64,000 nucleotides of DNA from Scalesia atractyloides (GCA_947069175.1 CAMTDV010000012.1:36674341-36738340), one strand, 5' to 3'. Shown: positions 22,555 to 33,726, counted from the first letter of the stretch. Made by a program: numbers and translations. The notes: generated from the sequence alone by a model not told the origin.

Positions 22555-25390
22555 ATGGCAGACCAACCAGTTGATCAGCAAGTTGAACAACATGGTGAAC
22601 AACAGGGAGCACAACCCGTAGCTGCAGCAGCTCCGCCTGGTCCAGTTAGGGAGTTCTTCGGCAATCACAATCAGATAGCATTGCTAAATGAGAATGTTCG
22701 TGGTGCTGCCAATTATGCTCAGATTATACATTTTCTACGAAATTAATGAATTGGTTTCGCAATTGCCGAAGATGTACATCAAGTCAGATCACACATTCAA
22801 GACTTTTGGCGTACACTCAAACAGTGGGAAATACCATTGAAGCAACTATAAATGGAACTTCAATTATTATCTCAGAAGCCGTTATTCGTGCGGCTTTACA
22901 GTTTGGTGATTTGGATCAAGGGGGAAACTTCCTATACTAAGGGTATTCGTGAAGGGGGTGCGCGAGCTTTTGGATATGTTGGTTCGTTTTGGTCCAAACA
23001 GATATTCAAGGGTATGCTTATTGGGCAATGGAGGTACTTTTATCATGTGATAGTGCAGTGCATGGCTCCTTGGAAATCTTGTATGGATGGAATGGGGAAA
23101 GTTCTATTATCAGCGATGATCGGTCTTACATTCAATCAACCGTAGAATTTCTATCTCCTAATTCTTCGGGTGTTTAAGACTCATATTGCATTGCGGGAAG
23201 GTGAAAAACGGTTGATGATTCTTAATCCGAGATTTCTGACAATAATCTTTCGTCATCTTATGCCAAATCTTCCGCTTGATGCTCAGTTACCTACTTATGG
23301 TCAGACAGCCATGCATCCACGTATCTTTAAAGACTGTGTAGGTGCAAAAGTGACAAAGCATGCAACTGTTCTTCAAGTCCCTCATCCTCTTCGTGGTGCA
23401 ATTTTTCAGGATAACTACAATCCTAAAAATGATCAGACTTGGATAAATATTCAAAATGGAATTGCACAAATCTTTGGACCTTGTGATCATGAAGATGCTT
23501 CAGTTGATCAAGATCCAGTGGTTGTTCAACCTCCAGTTGATCTTCAACAACCATCGGTTAATGAACCTGAGCCTGAACCTGTAGCAGAACTAGTTACTGA
23601 AAATCCAATTGTAGAAACTGTTGCTATTGATGAACTAGTTGTTACTTCTTTGGCACCGAGTGCTACCATGGAGACTGGTCCATTGATTTTGGAGCATGAT
23701 GTAGCTCTACAAGCTGGTCTGTCTTCTCGTGCTATAGATAAAGGGAAGCGTATTGTTGATGAGTCCGATGATGATATGTTTTCTGAAAAGAAGTATTTTC
23801 AGTTGGTGCAAAAGGATTCGCGAAATAGAATTTCACCTGCGGAGAGGGAACAACTTGATTTATTTCGTGCAAAAGTTACCTCTTTCGGTCCCTCTTCAGA
23901 ATGGGAAGTATTTTCATGGCTCCAGTAAATGTTTCATTAAGTGATGTGATTACTTCTGTTGCTAGCGATCTCTCTATTCTTGGAAGATCAGTTTCTTTTC
24001 CATCTATTACCACTTCGCTACCAGTTTCTTCGTCTATGGAGTCCTACAGTATTTCTACTTCTGCAGGAATCTCTTTGCCAGTGATGTCTAGTTATTCCAC
24101 CTACGCCTTTGTTCAGTTCTTTGTCTTCTCTGATGAGTTCGGGAAATTTGTTTGCCTCTTCAGGTAATACTGTTTTTCCACCTCTCCCTGCAGGACTTTT
24201 AGGGACACTTCTAGGTGCAGCTCCTAGTTCTGTTTGCCCGAGTTCTCCTGCTTCTCAAAGTTCCTCAGGAGCTAAGAGGTCGAAACAGTCACCAACTATG
24301 ACTGGGGCGCCTAAGACTTGAAATGTTCGTCCAAAGGTTGCTTACGATCCTAGTCCAAAGAAGCAAGCCCTATCAAGTCCGCCTGTTTCTCAACCATCTG
24401 GTCCTAGACCTTCTTGTTCTCGACCTACTGCATCTGCTTTTGTACCGAGGCCTCCTGGATCAGCAAGTCTTAGTGAAGGGCAAAATTTTCCCAAGTTCGT
24501 TCAATCCCAATTTATGGATGTCGCCAAAGTTTTGAGAGAACATTGGGAACAAATTCAGCATCAGCAATGAGAGATCGATTACTATAAGAAAAAGGATGCT
24601 ATGCGAGATCAACAGATGACTCATTTGTTTCGTTTGTCCAAGAATCATGGTATTCAGTTGGGAAATCTCATGAAACGGTATACTTCTTCGTCTACACGAC
24701 AAGAGAATTTAGTCAGGGCTTCTGATCAGCTACATCATATTGTGATGGATCTTGTAAAGCTCCTTGCTACTCAGGGGGAGAATATAGCTTTACAGGTGCA
24801 AGCACAATGCAAAATTGATGAGCCAAGAAAATCCGTGATGATCTTGACAAAGACAAGGATCCCAAAGCCAGTGTGAAGGGGGAGCAGCCAAGGAGCTCAC
24901 TTGCTTCTGAAACTACAACCTCTACTCAAGCTGAGGGGGAGTCTTCAAGTACTGGTGCAGGGGAGAACAAGGCCCAACTAATGCTGATACGGGTGCTCTT
25001 TCTGATACCGATGATCCAGATGTTGAATTGGTTTTAGATGATGGTGATATGGTGGAAGGTTTAGTAGAAGACTGGAAGACAGACGCCGATCTTGCTGGCA
25101 AGTTTGAGTTCATTGAAACGGGTAAAGGAAAAAGTATTGAGTATGATTCATTGAAGGTAAACATGGACAATCTCAGAAGCTATGTGTTTAAGGATGTTAT
25201 GCCTGACGAAATTGCAAATCCTATTCGTGTTCCTGAAGAGGTCCGTATGGCATCTCATAAGTGGTTTATAGCTCTTCCCGATGAAACTCAAAAGAAAAGA
25301 TATATGAACACCAGAGGTGAGTACTCATGCTAGATTAGGAGTTGGGATTTTGATGAGCAGCATAGCTTGGTTATGATCAATGCACCGATG
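22555..25390 (+). pseudogene. Gag-like ORF of non-autonomous LTR element
   Basis: Starts at ATG 22555 (MADQPVDQQVEQ). Successive frames carry NTIEATINGTSIIISEAVIR then AALQFGDLDQGG, then IGQWRYFYHVIVQCMAPW, then a 252-codon stretch (23170-23928) with NPRFLTIIFRHLMPNLPL, an acidic Pro/Glu middle and the basic AIDKGKRIVDESDDD. After that come Ser-rich pieces, a helical piece (24601-24876) and 25028-25333 with KSIEYDSLKVNMDNLRSYVF. The SEA-IR--L-F-D and QC--PW patterns recall gag-like proteins of plant LARD-type elements often annotated as hypothetical. No zinc knuckle or pol is present. At least five frameshifts or stops. A function in particle assembly is inferred only. Confidence 0.6.
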
Positions 25391-25979
25391 GAGTTCAATA
25401 CTTTAGACTAAGGGCTAAATTTTTATAGACTTTACCTGCTCGTGATTTTCATCATCTTGCTTAGTTAAATCTCCAACAATGATACCAATGTCGGAAGTAT
25501 TAGAGGTTTCATTCCCAATCTAGTTGTTGAGAGCTGGAAAGCAAGTGGAAAACCTTCAAGCCTGCTGTCGGGTGAGTTGTTAAGTCCATGAATAAATTCA
25601 CAGGGTAGCAGGTGATGAAGATGGTCTATCCACCCGCTAGATGTCTTTGTAAAATTCTTTTGCGAAGATTTGATCTTGAGAAGATTAAGGATATTGGCTA
25701 TTGGTACCTTGATGGAAAGACTAAGGAAGCGGTGATTACTGTAAAGAAAGTGTCGGAAGAGATTCTCAGAAATTAGATCCAATTTGGCTGGTTAACTTGA
25801 AGATGGAACATTTGAAAAAGCTTTGTCATCTTCTGATGCGCTATCTTGAAGAAGACCATCTGTTGGTGAATCAGTTCATCAAGGTAGTTCACTTTGTGTG
25901 AAGAATCAAGTATGGGCGGGAAGCGATTACTCGAAGCATGATTGAAGATTTCAAGATCAGCATCAAAAATCCTGCACTA
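25391..25979 (+). other. 3' untranslated or decayed tail before PPT
   Basis: A short plus frame (25615-25776) with RRFDLEKIKDIGYWYLDGK could be the decayed end of the same polypeptide; the rest shows nothing clear. Confidence 0.4.
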
Positions 25980-25993
25980 ATCAAGGGGGAGTT
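25980..25993 (+). other. Polypurine tract of right outer LTR
   Basis: atcaagggggagtt directly before the LTR start TGTTAATGCAC. Confidence 0.75.
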
Positions 25994-26597
25994 TGTTAAT
26001 GCACTTAGTGTGATAATTGCAGTCTCTCAAAAGTTCAGGGGTCCTTTGTGTATATCTTGCATTAATTATAAGTGTCTGAATTGTAAGTGTTGTTTTCGAG
26101 TTTGTTCTAAGTCTGGATTAGGGTTTAGACATAATCCGTGTTTAGTATTGTTCCGAGTTTACTGATATGTATTCCTAACTCGGGTATGTAGTTCCCAAGT
26201 CCGGGTTTTAGTATAGATTACAGATGTCCGTACTTTAGTCGATGTTTCCTAGTCCGAATTTCTAGTTTTCTGGGCCTTTGGCCTTGTTTTTTTATGCAGA
26301 CAAGGGTGTCCGAATTTATCTTGTATATAACCATCTAGTGGAATAGACAAGATAACACTTCTTTTGTGGAAAGTTTGTCCACCAAGAAAACACTAATCAT
26401 TAGTGTGTGTTTGTCTGGCGGCAACTGTATGTGTGACATCATTCATCTTCTACATCAAAGAATACTCTATGTATTCTTTGATTTCTCTCATCAATCTTGG
26501 TTCCTGTTACATTGTCCTACAGTGGTGATTGCTAGGTGGTTTCCGCACACCTAGTGATTGTATTCGTGAGTGAGATCCTAGTATAGGTGACCTTTCA
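25994..26597 (+). repeat. Right outer LTR (plus orientation)
   Basis: 604 bp from TGTTAATGCACT to GTGACCTTTCA, followed by CACTG. U3 has tccgggtt, tccgaattt and ctcggg motifs; TATA is at 26324-26330; about 270 bp of R-U5 follow. It serves as the 3' LTR of the gag-like element at its left. Confidence 0.72.
26324..26330 (+). promoter_or_regulatory. TATA box of right outer LTR
   Basis: TATATAA in ttgtatataacc, about 330 bp into the LTR. Readthrough would enter the host ORF remnant. Confidence 0.55.
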
Positions 26598-26602
26598 CAC
26601 TG
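26598..26602. repeat. Target-site duplication, right copy (CACTG)
   Basis: Identical to 17091-17095 and directly after the LTR terminal CA. Confidence 0.7.
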
Positions 26603-26910
26603 CTGCAAACCCAACTTCTGCTAAAGCATCAGATGCTGAAGTTCAAAAAGGGATTGATGAGACCCTGAACAAACAAGCTAAGAGATTGCTTTGGGAAAAA
26701 CAGAAAAGTCAAGATACACTTGAAAGCAAGGCTTCCCAACTGATTGAAGATGAACAGGCCAAGCAGAAGAAAAAAAAAGACATTCGCACTTCACAAAGAA
26801 GGAGGTCAACTAGAAAAGCTAGACAGTCAATATCCATCTCTTCTAAAACCTCTACTATGCTAACTCAAAGTGTATCCTCTGCTCCATCTAAACCAACACC
26901 ACCACCTCAA
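26598..26910 (+). pseudogene. Interrupted host retroelement ORF, right half
   Basis: Continues the frame of 16474-17095: the codon split by the insertion (g at 17095 plus ct at 26603) restores an Ala codon. Reads PTSAKASDAEVQKGIDETLN, then a Lys/Gln-rich helical stretch with KRLLWEKQKSQDT and EDEQAKQKKKKD, then RSTRKARQS and a Pro/Thr-rich end. No stop within. Around 26910 it is replaced abruptly by antisense copia RT; the frame stays open to 27063 only by chance. Confidence 0.68.
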
Positions 26911-27525
26911 AAGAAAGCAATGGAGTTCACCCGTAGCACTCATTTCAAACTCTGGTATCATGAGTTCTCTAAACTCTTCACACATAGCACTGCATGTGGA
27001 TCCCAAAATGATGTCATCCACATGAATTTGGACAAGCACCAAATCCTTTCCTATCCATTTTAAAAACAAAGGTTTTTCAGTTTTACCTCTTGTAAAGCCT
27101 ATGGATAAGAGAAAAATAGAGAGAGTTTCATACCAGGCTCTAGGTGTTTGTTTCAAGCCATATAAAGCTTTGTTGAGCTTGTAAACATGATCTGGATAAA
27201 AAGCTTCTTCAAAACCCGGGGGTTGGCATACATATACCTCTTCCTTGATCTTGCCATATAGGAATGCACACTTGATATCCATTTGATACACCTTGATGTT
27301 GTGGTTGACAACAAAGGCCAAAAACAATCTGATGGCTTCCAGTCTTGCAACAGAAGCCAAAGTTTCATAATAATCAATGCCTTTTTCTTGTCTATAGCCT
27401 TGAACCACAAGCCTAGCTTTGTTTTTTTACAACAATGCCCCTTTCATCTGTTTTGTTCTTGAAGACCCATTTTGTGTCTATGGGACATACATCCTGAGGC
27501 ATTGGTACAAGTTCTCATACTTGTG
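26911..27525 (-). pseudogene. pol: Ty1/copia RT fragment
   Basis: Minus-strand RT from ELVPMPQDVCPIDTKWVFKN (near 27510) through YRQEKGIDYYETLASVARLE, YQMDIKCAFLYGKIKEEVYV, KALYGLKQTPRAWYE to the catalytic IHVDDIILGS (VDD at 27013-27021), ending at TGELHCFL. One extra A in an A-run near 27425 shifts the frame, and a Trp codon is TGA near 27515. No integrase or RNase H adjoins it. It differs in sequence from copia A, so it is another family. Truncated at both ends. Confidence 0.85.
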
Positions 27526-28300
27526 GGAAAGCCAAAACAATAATATTATTGTTGGATCTATTGAACCCTATAAAAGAACAGATGATTGGAAAGCCAAAAC
27601 AATATATAACACATGAACCTTAATAATAATACTTAGAAGATCTGCTGCTCTAAACTCTGCTCATACTTCAAGACTATTCACAAGATCTGTTAAAGGCAAA
27701 GCTCTGCTGGATGCAAAGGTCTGCTAGAGAGAAACTCTGATGAAGTATAAACGCTGTTGAACAAAGGTCTACTGAAGACCAACATAGGATCCCTTAGCAG
27801 TTGTTGTTCAACAGAGTCTATTATGTATGTAACAGTGTTTAGGTCTAGTAGAGGTTGGGGTTTGTTAGTCTGTTAAATGTCACTATAATGTGACGTCAGC
27901 CTAAGATGCTCAGTGGTTTGAAATGTACTATAAATAGAACAGTGCCTATATTGTTCTATCTATCACTTTTCTTCTAAACATTTTTACAACAAAGTGAGTG
28001 ATCTTAGGCTGAGGGGGAGTTTGTAAATTGCATGCATACGTGATTATAATTACAGAAGCATGTTCTGAAAACAATCTTTCTATTGTTGTGATTTAAAGTT
28101 TACTTAATTCTGCTAAACTGTTTCATTGTTATTTATCATCTTACATTGATTTCATCTAAACAATCACATCAATATCAAACTCACATCCTAGCATATACTC
28201 TCGTATCAAGATTCCTAAGATTTCATCTTACAGTGAATATACCTAATTGATATCTATATTTGGGTTATGCGAGGCATTGAGAGCTCAGGTTAGTACCACC
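27526..28300 (+). other. LTR-like fragment with promoter
   Basis: No ORF. Contains a TATA box, a tract ggctgagggggagtttg (28005-28021) that looks like a PPT, and a U3-like stretch with repeated tctgct motifs (27640-27740). The left edge has a 17-bp direct repeat (ggaaagccaaaacaata at 27526 and 27588). I could not pair it with a second LTR. Confidence 0.35.
27929..27936 (+). promoter_or_regulatory. TATA box in LTR-like fragment
   Basis: TATAAATA in gtactataaatagaac, followed by a pyrimidine-rich region. Confidence 0.45.
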
Positions 28301-28879
28301 GAACAGACAAAGAGAAGAAGGCTCGACTTAAAAGTGGTGTTCCATATCTTAGAATCTTTTGACTACATTTGTTAGATCTTCCGATACTTTCAATTTGATG
28401 AAATTTAGGGTTTTTAAAGTAAAAGTATTCTACAAGTTCTAGGCTACAAAATCAGAAGAACTTGTATAATACCCAAGATATCAACTAGTTATAAAGGACC
28501 TAGTATCTCAGAATCCAGCAAGCTCTCAAACAAAATTTTGGTGTAATAAGATCATATATCTAAGAGATGTTAAACTACTAATTAAAAAGTTTCGTTATAT
28601 TTATATCTCGAAAACAATTTACTAGATGCGCGACTTCTACTGGCACATCACCAGTGACACCTTTTGTCACTACATTACATTAGCGTATGTGATAGCCCAT
28701 TGATTTACTATCATTTCCTCGTTTTTACACGAAAATGCATTTTTTTCTTTTTCTATGTTTTATACTTTTCAATTTTTATATGTTTTTGTATTTTTACAAC
28801 ATATTTCTCCCCCTAAAATCAAGAACATATTTTTGGATTTTTAGTTTTAAAGAAAGAAAAACTTGGCTAGACCGATGTG

Positions 28880-29600
28880 AATTACTTCAAATCGTCAACC
28901 ATTTCAGCTTCACACTCTTTGTTCCCCCTGATAACAAATCTTTCATTCGTTTAATTTCAAAAGATATTGAAATTTTGTTCGGTCAAACGGTTTGTATAAA
29001 AATCAGCCTTTTGTTCATCAGTGTGGATTTTCTCAATACGAATCAACTTTTTCTCATAGCAATCATGGATAAAGTGATGTCGTATCTCGATATGCTTTAT
29101 TTTAGAGTGTTCAACGGATTTTTAGTTATGTTAATGGCAGCCTCGTTATCTACATATATCCGCATGTTAAGAAACTATAAACGTAGTCTCTCATCAGTTG
29201 TTGTATCCACAAGATTTGCGAAAAACAACTGGAAGCATAAACGTATTCTACCTCACAAGTCGAGACAGCGACTGTGGTTTGTTTCTTGCACTGCCACGCT
29301 ACCAAACATGTGTCAAAGAATTGGCAACCAGCAGTTGTAAATTTAGCATTGATTTTGCAACACGCAAAGTCAGAGTCGTAGTAGCATTCAGGTCGAAGTC
29401 ATCAGTGCGAGAGTACCATAAGCCGGTGCTTGGACAACCCTTAAGGTATCGTAAGATCCTCTTAACGATCATTAGGTGAGATACTTTGGGACTCGATTGG
29501 TAGCGTGCGTAGAGGCATGTTGGATACATGATATCCGGTTGCGATGTTGTCAAATACATTAAAGAGACAATCATCAAACAGTAGAGAGTTTCGACAATCT
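28880..29600 (-). pseudogene. pol: Copia A RNase H region
   Basis: The 92-codon frame 29577-29299 has SLMYLTTSQPDIMYPTCLYA and KVSHLMIVKRILRYLKGCPS, the conserved RT/RNase H connection of copia elements, with GLWYSRTDDFDLNA. RNase H then continues leftwards in other frames (CEVEYVYASS, KQTTVAVST) to about 28880. RNase H removes the RNA strand after minus-strand synthesis. Broken by several indels. The plus-strand 201-codon frame over the same bases is a shadow. Confidence 0.8.
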
Positions 29601-30560
29601 TCTCTCAAGTTGAATTTGGACCGATGCCGTGATTCTGAGCTATTGGGGTAGACATCAGGGATGCGCAGACATCGGGGATGCATCAGACATCTTGAATTTC
29701 TCCAAAACATTGTTCCCTTCTAGCAGTTGATCGACCTGAAGTCCAAGAAAGCACTTCACCTCCCCCATAGAACGCATTTCAAACTTTTTCTTCATGACTC
29801 TTTGAAAATCTTTGCACAAAGCATCGTTCGTTGAACCGAATATGATATCATCGATGTAAATTGTATAATTAGGATGTGGCTGTCTACTTCTTGTATGAAG
29901 AGGGTGATGTCTACTATGCCTCTGATAAAACTGTTGTCAAGGAGATGATGTGAAAGCGTCTCATACCAGGCTCTCGGGGCCTGATGTAAGCCTTAAACGC
30001 TTTATCGAGCAAGTAAACTTTGTCTTTATGAATCGGATCGACGAACCTAGTGGTTGACCAACGTAACATCCTCTTTCACCTTGCCATACAAGAATGCGGA
30101 CTTTACATCCAACTGGTACACTTTGAATCCTTTCCAAGACCCGAACGTGAGGAAGATTCTGATTGCTTCGATGAAATCTATTCCCTCTGGCTGACAAAAC
30201 CCTTGAACAATGAGTCAAGCTTTGTTACACACAATCACACCTCTATTGTCCTTCTTGCACTTGAAGACCCATTTTGTGTTTATCTTATTGTGGTCTTCAA
30301 GCAAATCGACGAGCTTCCACATACCCAGTTTTTCGAATTGAGAGAGTTCCCCCTACATGGCATTTACCCAACTTTCCTCTGTCAGCGCTTCTTTATATGT
30401 TTTAGGTTTCATCTTCGAAATAAAACATTTGAATGAGAACCTATTTCGTAAAGGTGCCACTTTCGTGTAAAAACAACTAAAACCTAATGAACTTGTTGTC
30501 CGGTTTTAACACCACTCTGTAATTCTCCAATGATAAACTCTGGTGGATGGTACCATGAGA
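29601..30560 (-). pseudogene. pol: Copia A reverse transcriptase
   Basis: RT spread over three frames: INTKWVFKCKKDNRG (near 30270), VYQLDVKSAFLYGKVKED (near 30110), GLHQAPRAWYETL (near 29965), catalytic YIDDIIFGS (YIDD at 29847-29858) and MRSMGEVKCFLGLQV (near 29760). Catalytic Asp pair retained. Frameshifts and stops in between prevent translation. Differs from the copia fragment at 26911-27525. Confidence 0.82.
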
Positions 30561-31049
30561 GTGTTCTTGGTATAACTTCGTTGGATACGCTCACTTCTTG
30601 TTGTAAATTTGTAGCATTCTGTTCAGCATTTTGATTAACAGAGGTTTATTCTGAGCACTCGTTCCATCGTTTTGATTGTTGAGTAAACTTTCAACCTGAA
30701 TTTCATCATCATCAGAAGTATATTCATCTTCGTCGTATGTCGGTTCAGCTTCAGATTCAGAGTCGTTAGATTGATCAAAACTGGGACCTAGTTCATTCAC
30801 CTCTGGTTCGACTTCAGGTTCATTTGTTCCAATAGTCTGTGGTTCAGAATGTTGAGTACTCGGACTTGCTTCAGCATCATGTGTGCCAACTTATTTTTGT
30901 GTCACAACGATTGGTCTTGGAACTTGGTCTTGTGCAAAAGATTGTTGATGCTAGTAGAGCATAGCAAGTTCCTCTTCTGATGGTTCAGCTAGCAGATCAA
31001 AAGAATTCTAGAGACCTTCATAATCGAACAACCAAGGATCTCCCGGTTT
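30561..31049 (-). pseudogene. pol: Copia A acidic linker between integrase and RT
   Basis: A 69-codon frame (30800-30591) rich in Asp/Glu/Ser, with YDEDEYTSDDDEIQVESLLN. Copia polyproteins usually have such an unstructured acidic linker after integrase. No function assigned. Confidence 0.55.
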
Positions 31050-31745
31050 TTATGTCAGAGATGTGCATCTTTGACAATCTACATGTTGAGCTTGAATCAC
31101 CTGGTTAATGCTAGGAAGATAAACTCTTTCTAGCGGATAAGCATACCCCACAAAGAACCCTTCTAAAGATTTAGCCCCAAATTTGTCGCCGGGGACAATT
31201 ACTGTACACGGTGACCCAAATGGTTCTAACCATTTTAGATTTGGCTTTTGTTGATTAAGCAACTCGAAACATTTCTTCTTATATGCCTTAACCATCAATA
31301 CTCTGTTTAAAGTGTAACACGCAGATGCCACGACTTCGCTTTAGAAACTTACAGGCAATTTTGAATCAGCAAGCATGGTGTGTGCAATCTCTATCAGTGT
31401 TTTGTTATTTCTCTCAGCTACTCCATTCTGCTGCGGATTATATGGAGTGCTAAACTCATGCAGAATTCCTTTCTTATTGCAATACTCTATTATCTTATTA
31501 GTCTTGAATTTTGTTCCATTGTCGCTTCGAATTCGTCTAATCGGCAAATGGTACAAATTCTCTAACTTTTTGAACAAGATCACCAGACTGCCGAATGTTT
31601 CGTCTTTACTTTCCAGGAACATCACCTAAGAGAACCTCGAATAGTCATCGGTAACAAGTAGGCAATATAGATCTGCTGAAATACTTCTTACATTCACCGG
31701 GCTAAAGAAATCCATATGAAGCCTTTCTAGTGGAAGCTTTATGGA
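31050..31745 (-). pseudogene. pol: Copia A integrase
   Basis: Catalytic triad visible: first Asp in LLVTDDYSRFS (near 31635), second in IRRIRSDNGTKF (near 31520), Glu in NPQQNGVAERNNKTLIE (near 31410). A C-terminal part with LNRVLMVKAYKK, LEPFGSPCTVIVPGDKFG and EGFFVGYA follows (31331-31050). Only two frame breaks (near 31626 and 31335), so this is the best preserved domain of copia A. Confidence 0.88.
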
Positions 31746-32072
31746 ACATAAAAGCTTTCTTGGATATGACTTCTTTGATTGCTTGCCCTTCTTACAGCTG
31801 ATGCAGTTGTCATTTAAGTGAAAGTTCTTCAAGTTGACACCATCCACTAGATCGTTGTGTACTAGAATGTTCATTTTCCGGAGATGTATGTATCCCATCT
31901 TTCTGTGCCACAATATAGACTCTTTCTCTGTCGCTTTCGAAACGAAACATTGAGTTGTTTTCGTTGTTGTAGTTGCAACGCTCATGTCTAAGACAAATAG
32001 ATCATTTTCACGTGGAGCGCACATTAGGATCCACTTTCCGGTATTTTGAACTTTGGCTTTAGAATCAAACAT
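31746..32072 (-). pseudogene. pol: Copia A GAG-pre-integrase domain
   Basis: Carries LWHRKMGYIHLRKM and DNCISCKKGKQSK, the His-His...Cys-Cys zinc-binding arrangement that precedes the integrase core. Shares a frame with the start of the integrase core. Upstream it continues from the protease through ENDLFVLDMS. Confidence 0.82.
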
Positions 32073-32317
32073 TCTTTGTTAGTGAAGTGCGTGGTGAATT
32101 TCTTATCACAGATCTGAGAAATACTAAGCAAATTATTCTCCAACTCGGCTATGTAATTAACTTTTTCAAATGACACCATCCCGTTACATAAAATCCCTTC
32201 ACCTACTATCCGACCTCCATGGTTCCCTATAAACCCGTCGTAGCCTCCTCTTATAGGTTTGACATCATATAGGAGTGCTAGCATCCTTGTCATGTGCATG
32301 GATGATCCGCTATCCAT
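32024..32317 (-). pseudogene. pol: Copia A protease
   Basis: Active site DSGSSMHMT at the start (Asp codon 32312-32314), then GGYDGFIGNHGG and NLLSISQICDKKF, the usual copia protease pattern. Intact over 97 codons, then out of frame with the following domain. It would be an aspartic protease that cleaves Gag-Pol. Confidence 0.85.
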
Positions 32318-32503
32318 AATCCACTTCGATATGATGGATCTTGGAAGCCCCTACACATTCACTCAAATAGTTACTTGAAGAGTGAGACCCAAGCCTTACC
32401 GATCTTGGGTGGGTTTACAATGTTTGTTTCACACACACTTTCACACTTTTGTTCAACTTTTGGGTTTACAATGTTTGTTTCACACACACTTTCACACTTT
32501 TCT

Positions 32504-33726
32504 TCAACTTTTTCGAAATTTACTATTAAACAGATTGTTTAATCCTTCAGAAGGTTCCTTTTTCTTTATCACCCATGTTTGATTTTTCAAAGTTGTTTTC
32601 TTGGTGTAAAATTTAGAATCTTTTTGTTCAACTTTGTTTGAAGTTTCACTAGTTTTGTCAGTTGAAACTTTGATGTTTACTGGTTTCACTTTGTTTATAG
32701 ATTCATTATTTCTTTTTAAGATTTTAGTTGGAACAAACATTGGTGATTTTGTTTCAGGTCTTCTAAAGTCTTTTTAACACCGTAAACAGGTTTAGGATTC
32801 TTTTTTAGACATCGATTAGCAATATGCCCAACCTGATTGCATCTGAAGCAAGTACTTATATCTGTTACGACAGAGGATCCCCAACCTGTTCACGTTGTTT
32901 TTTTTTTTCTGCGCAAAGAATTCTTCATTCTATTCTTTGTTAAATTAACTTTCTTTGTCACTTTCTGAACTTGTACCAGAAACAAAAATCATTTTCTTTG
33001 TAAATTTTGATTTTCCAAACTTGTAATGTTTCTTACCGTATCCCAAACCGTTTCTCCCATAATAGTATTTCTCTGTTGGTAATTAGAATAGGAGCTTTTT
33101 GATTTAGAATAGTAAGATTATCATTTTTAAAGTTTGAAAATCATTGATCATTTGACAACTTTTCAATTTCAGACATTTCGACCTCACTAATTTGAACACC
33201 TTTTCGACTTTGTTCATGTTCACATTCGAATCAGAAACTCTATATTAGAATATAGTTTGTCAGATCCATTCATTTTATACATAATAACATTTGGATCATC
33301 ATTCAAATTATAACCTTATTTTGGAATGTAATTTTTATGAAAACTGTTGTCACTTTCAGAATGTGAGCTAGAACTTGTTTTGTCAAACTTGGATTTAGCA
33401 TTTTCAAAACAGTGTTATAGTATCACTTGCCGAAACCTTTTCAACAACATTTTTAACCAGTTCTGATTCACATTCAGATTCAAATTTGGTATAGGTCACA
33501 TCGAGATTATCAAGCAGCTGGTCTTTCTATTCAGTTTTCAATTTAAGTTCACCACCTTTTCCACCCCATCTGGTTTCTTTTCCGAATAGCTATTCCACAT
33601 TGGGGGTGGAACTTGATTATAACCCAAATCTTGGTTATAATAACCGTACACATCTTCCCCTGTTTCGTCTTTTCCTGGTTTTTGGGAGAATGCGATCCAA
33701 AACATAAGATGTCGTAGAGTAACTAA
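32504..33726 (-). pseudogene. gag: Copia A distal Gag region with second zinc knuckle
   Basis: A complete CX2CX4HX4C knuckle, CFRCNQVGHIANRC, lies at 32809-32850. Downstream, 32740-32504 is a Lys-rich open piece (FVPTKILKRNNESINKVKPV). Upstream, 32900-33726 is highly decayed, AT-rich and without a useful frame. The 32410-32500 stretch contains a 55-bp tandem duplication (acaatgtttgtttcacac, twice). Confidence 0.65.

Larger units (their letters stand above)
17096..26597. mobile_element. 9.5 kb TSD-flanked LTR insertion with oppositely oriented outer LTRs
   Basis: Both ends are TG...CA and both are followed by CACTG outside; removing the insertion and one CACTG joins the host ORF in frame. The left LTR (617 bp) has its polypurine tract and TATA order on the minus strand; the right LTR (604 bp) has them on the plus strand. 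Thus both PPTs point outward from the inside. The right part carries a plus-strand gag-like ORF. No RT, integrase or RNase H was found, so it is non-autonomous. The arrangement could be an aberrant joint cDNA insertion or a later rearrangement. Confidence 0.6.

Noticed and set aside
28022..28054. tgtaaattgcatgc...attaca as a tiny TG...CA unit
   Set aside because: 33 bp with inverted-looking tips but no TSD or partner; likely chance next to a PPT-like tract.
28735..29340. Plus-strand 201-codon ORF (MHFFLFLCFIL start)
   Set aside because: Lies opposite conserved copia RNase H motifs on the minus strand; composition is hydrophobic AT-driven with no domain. A shadow frame.
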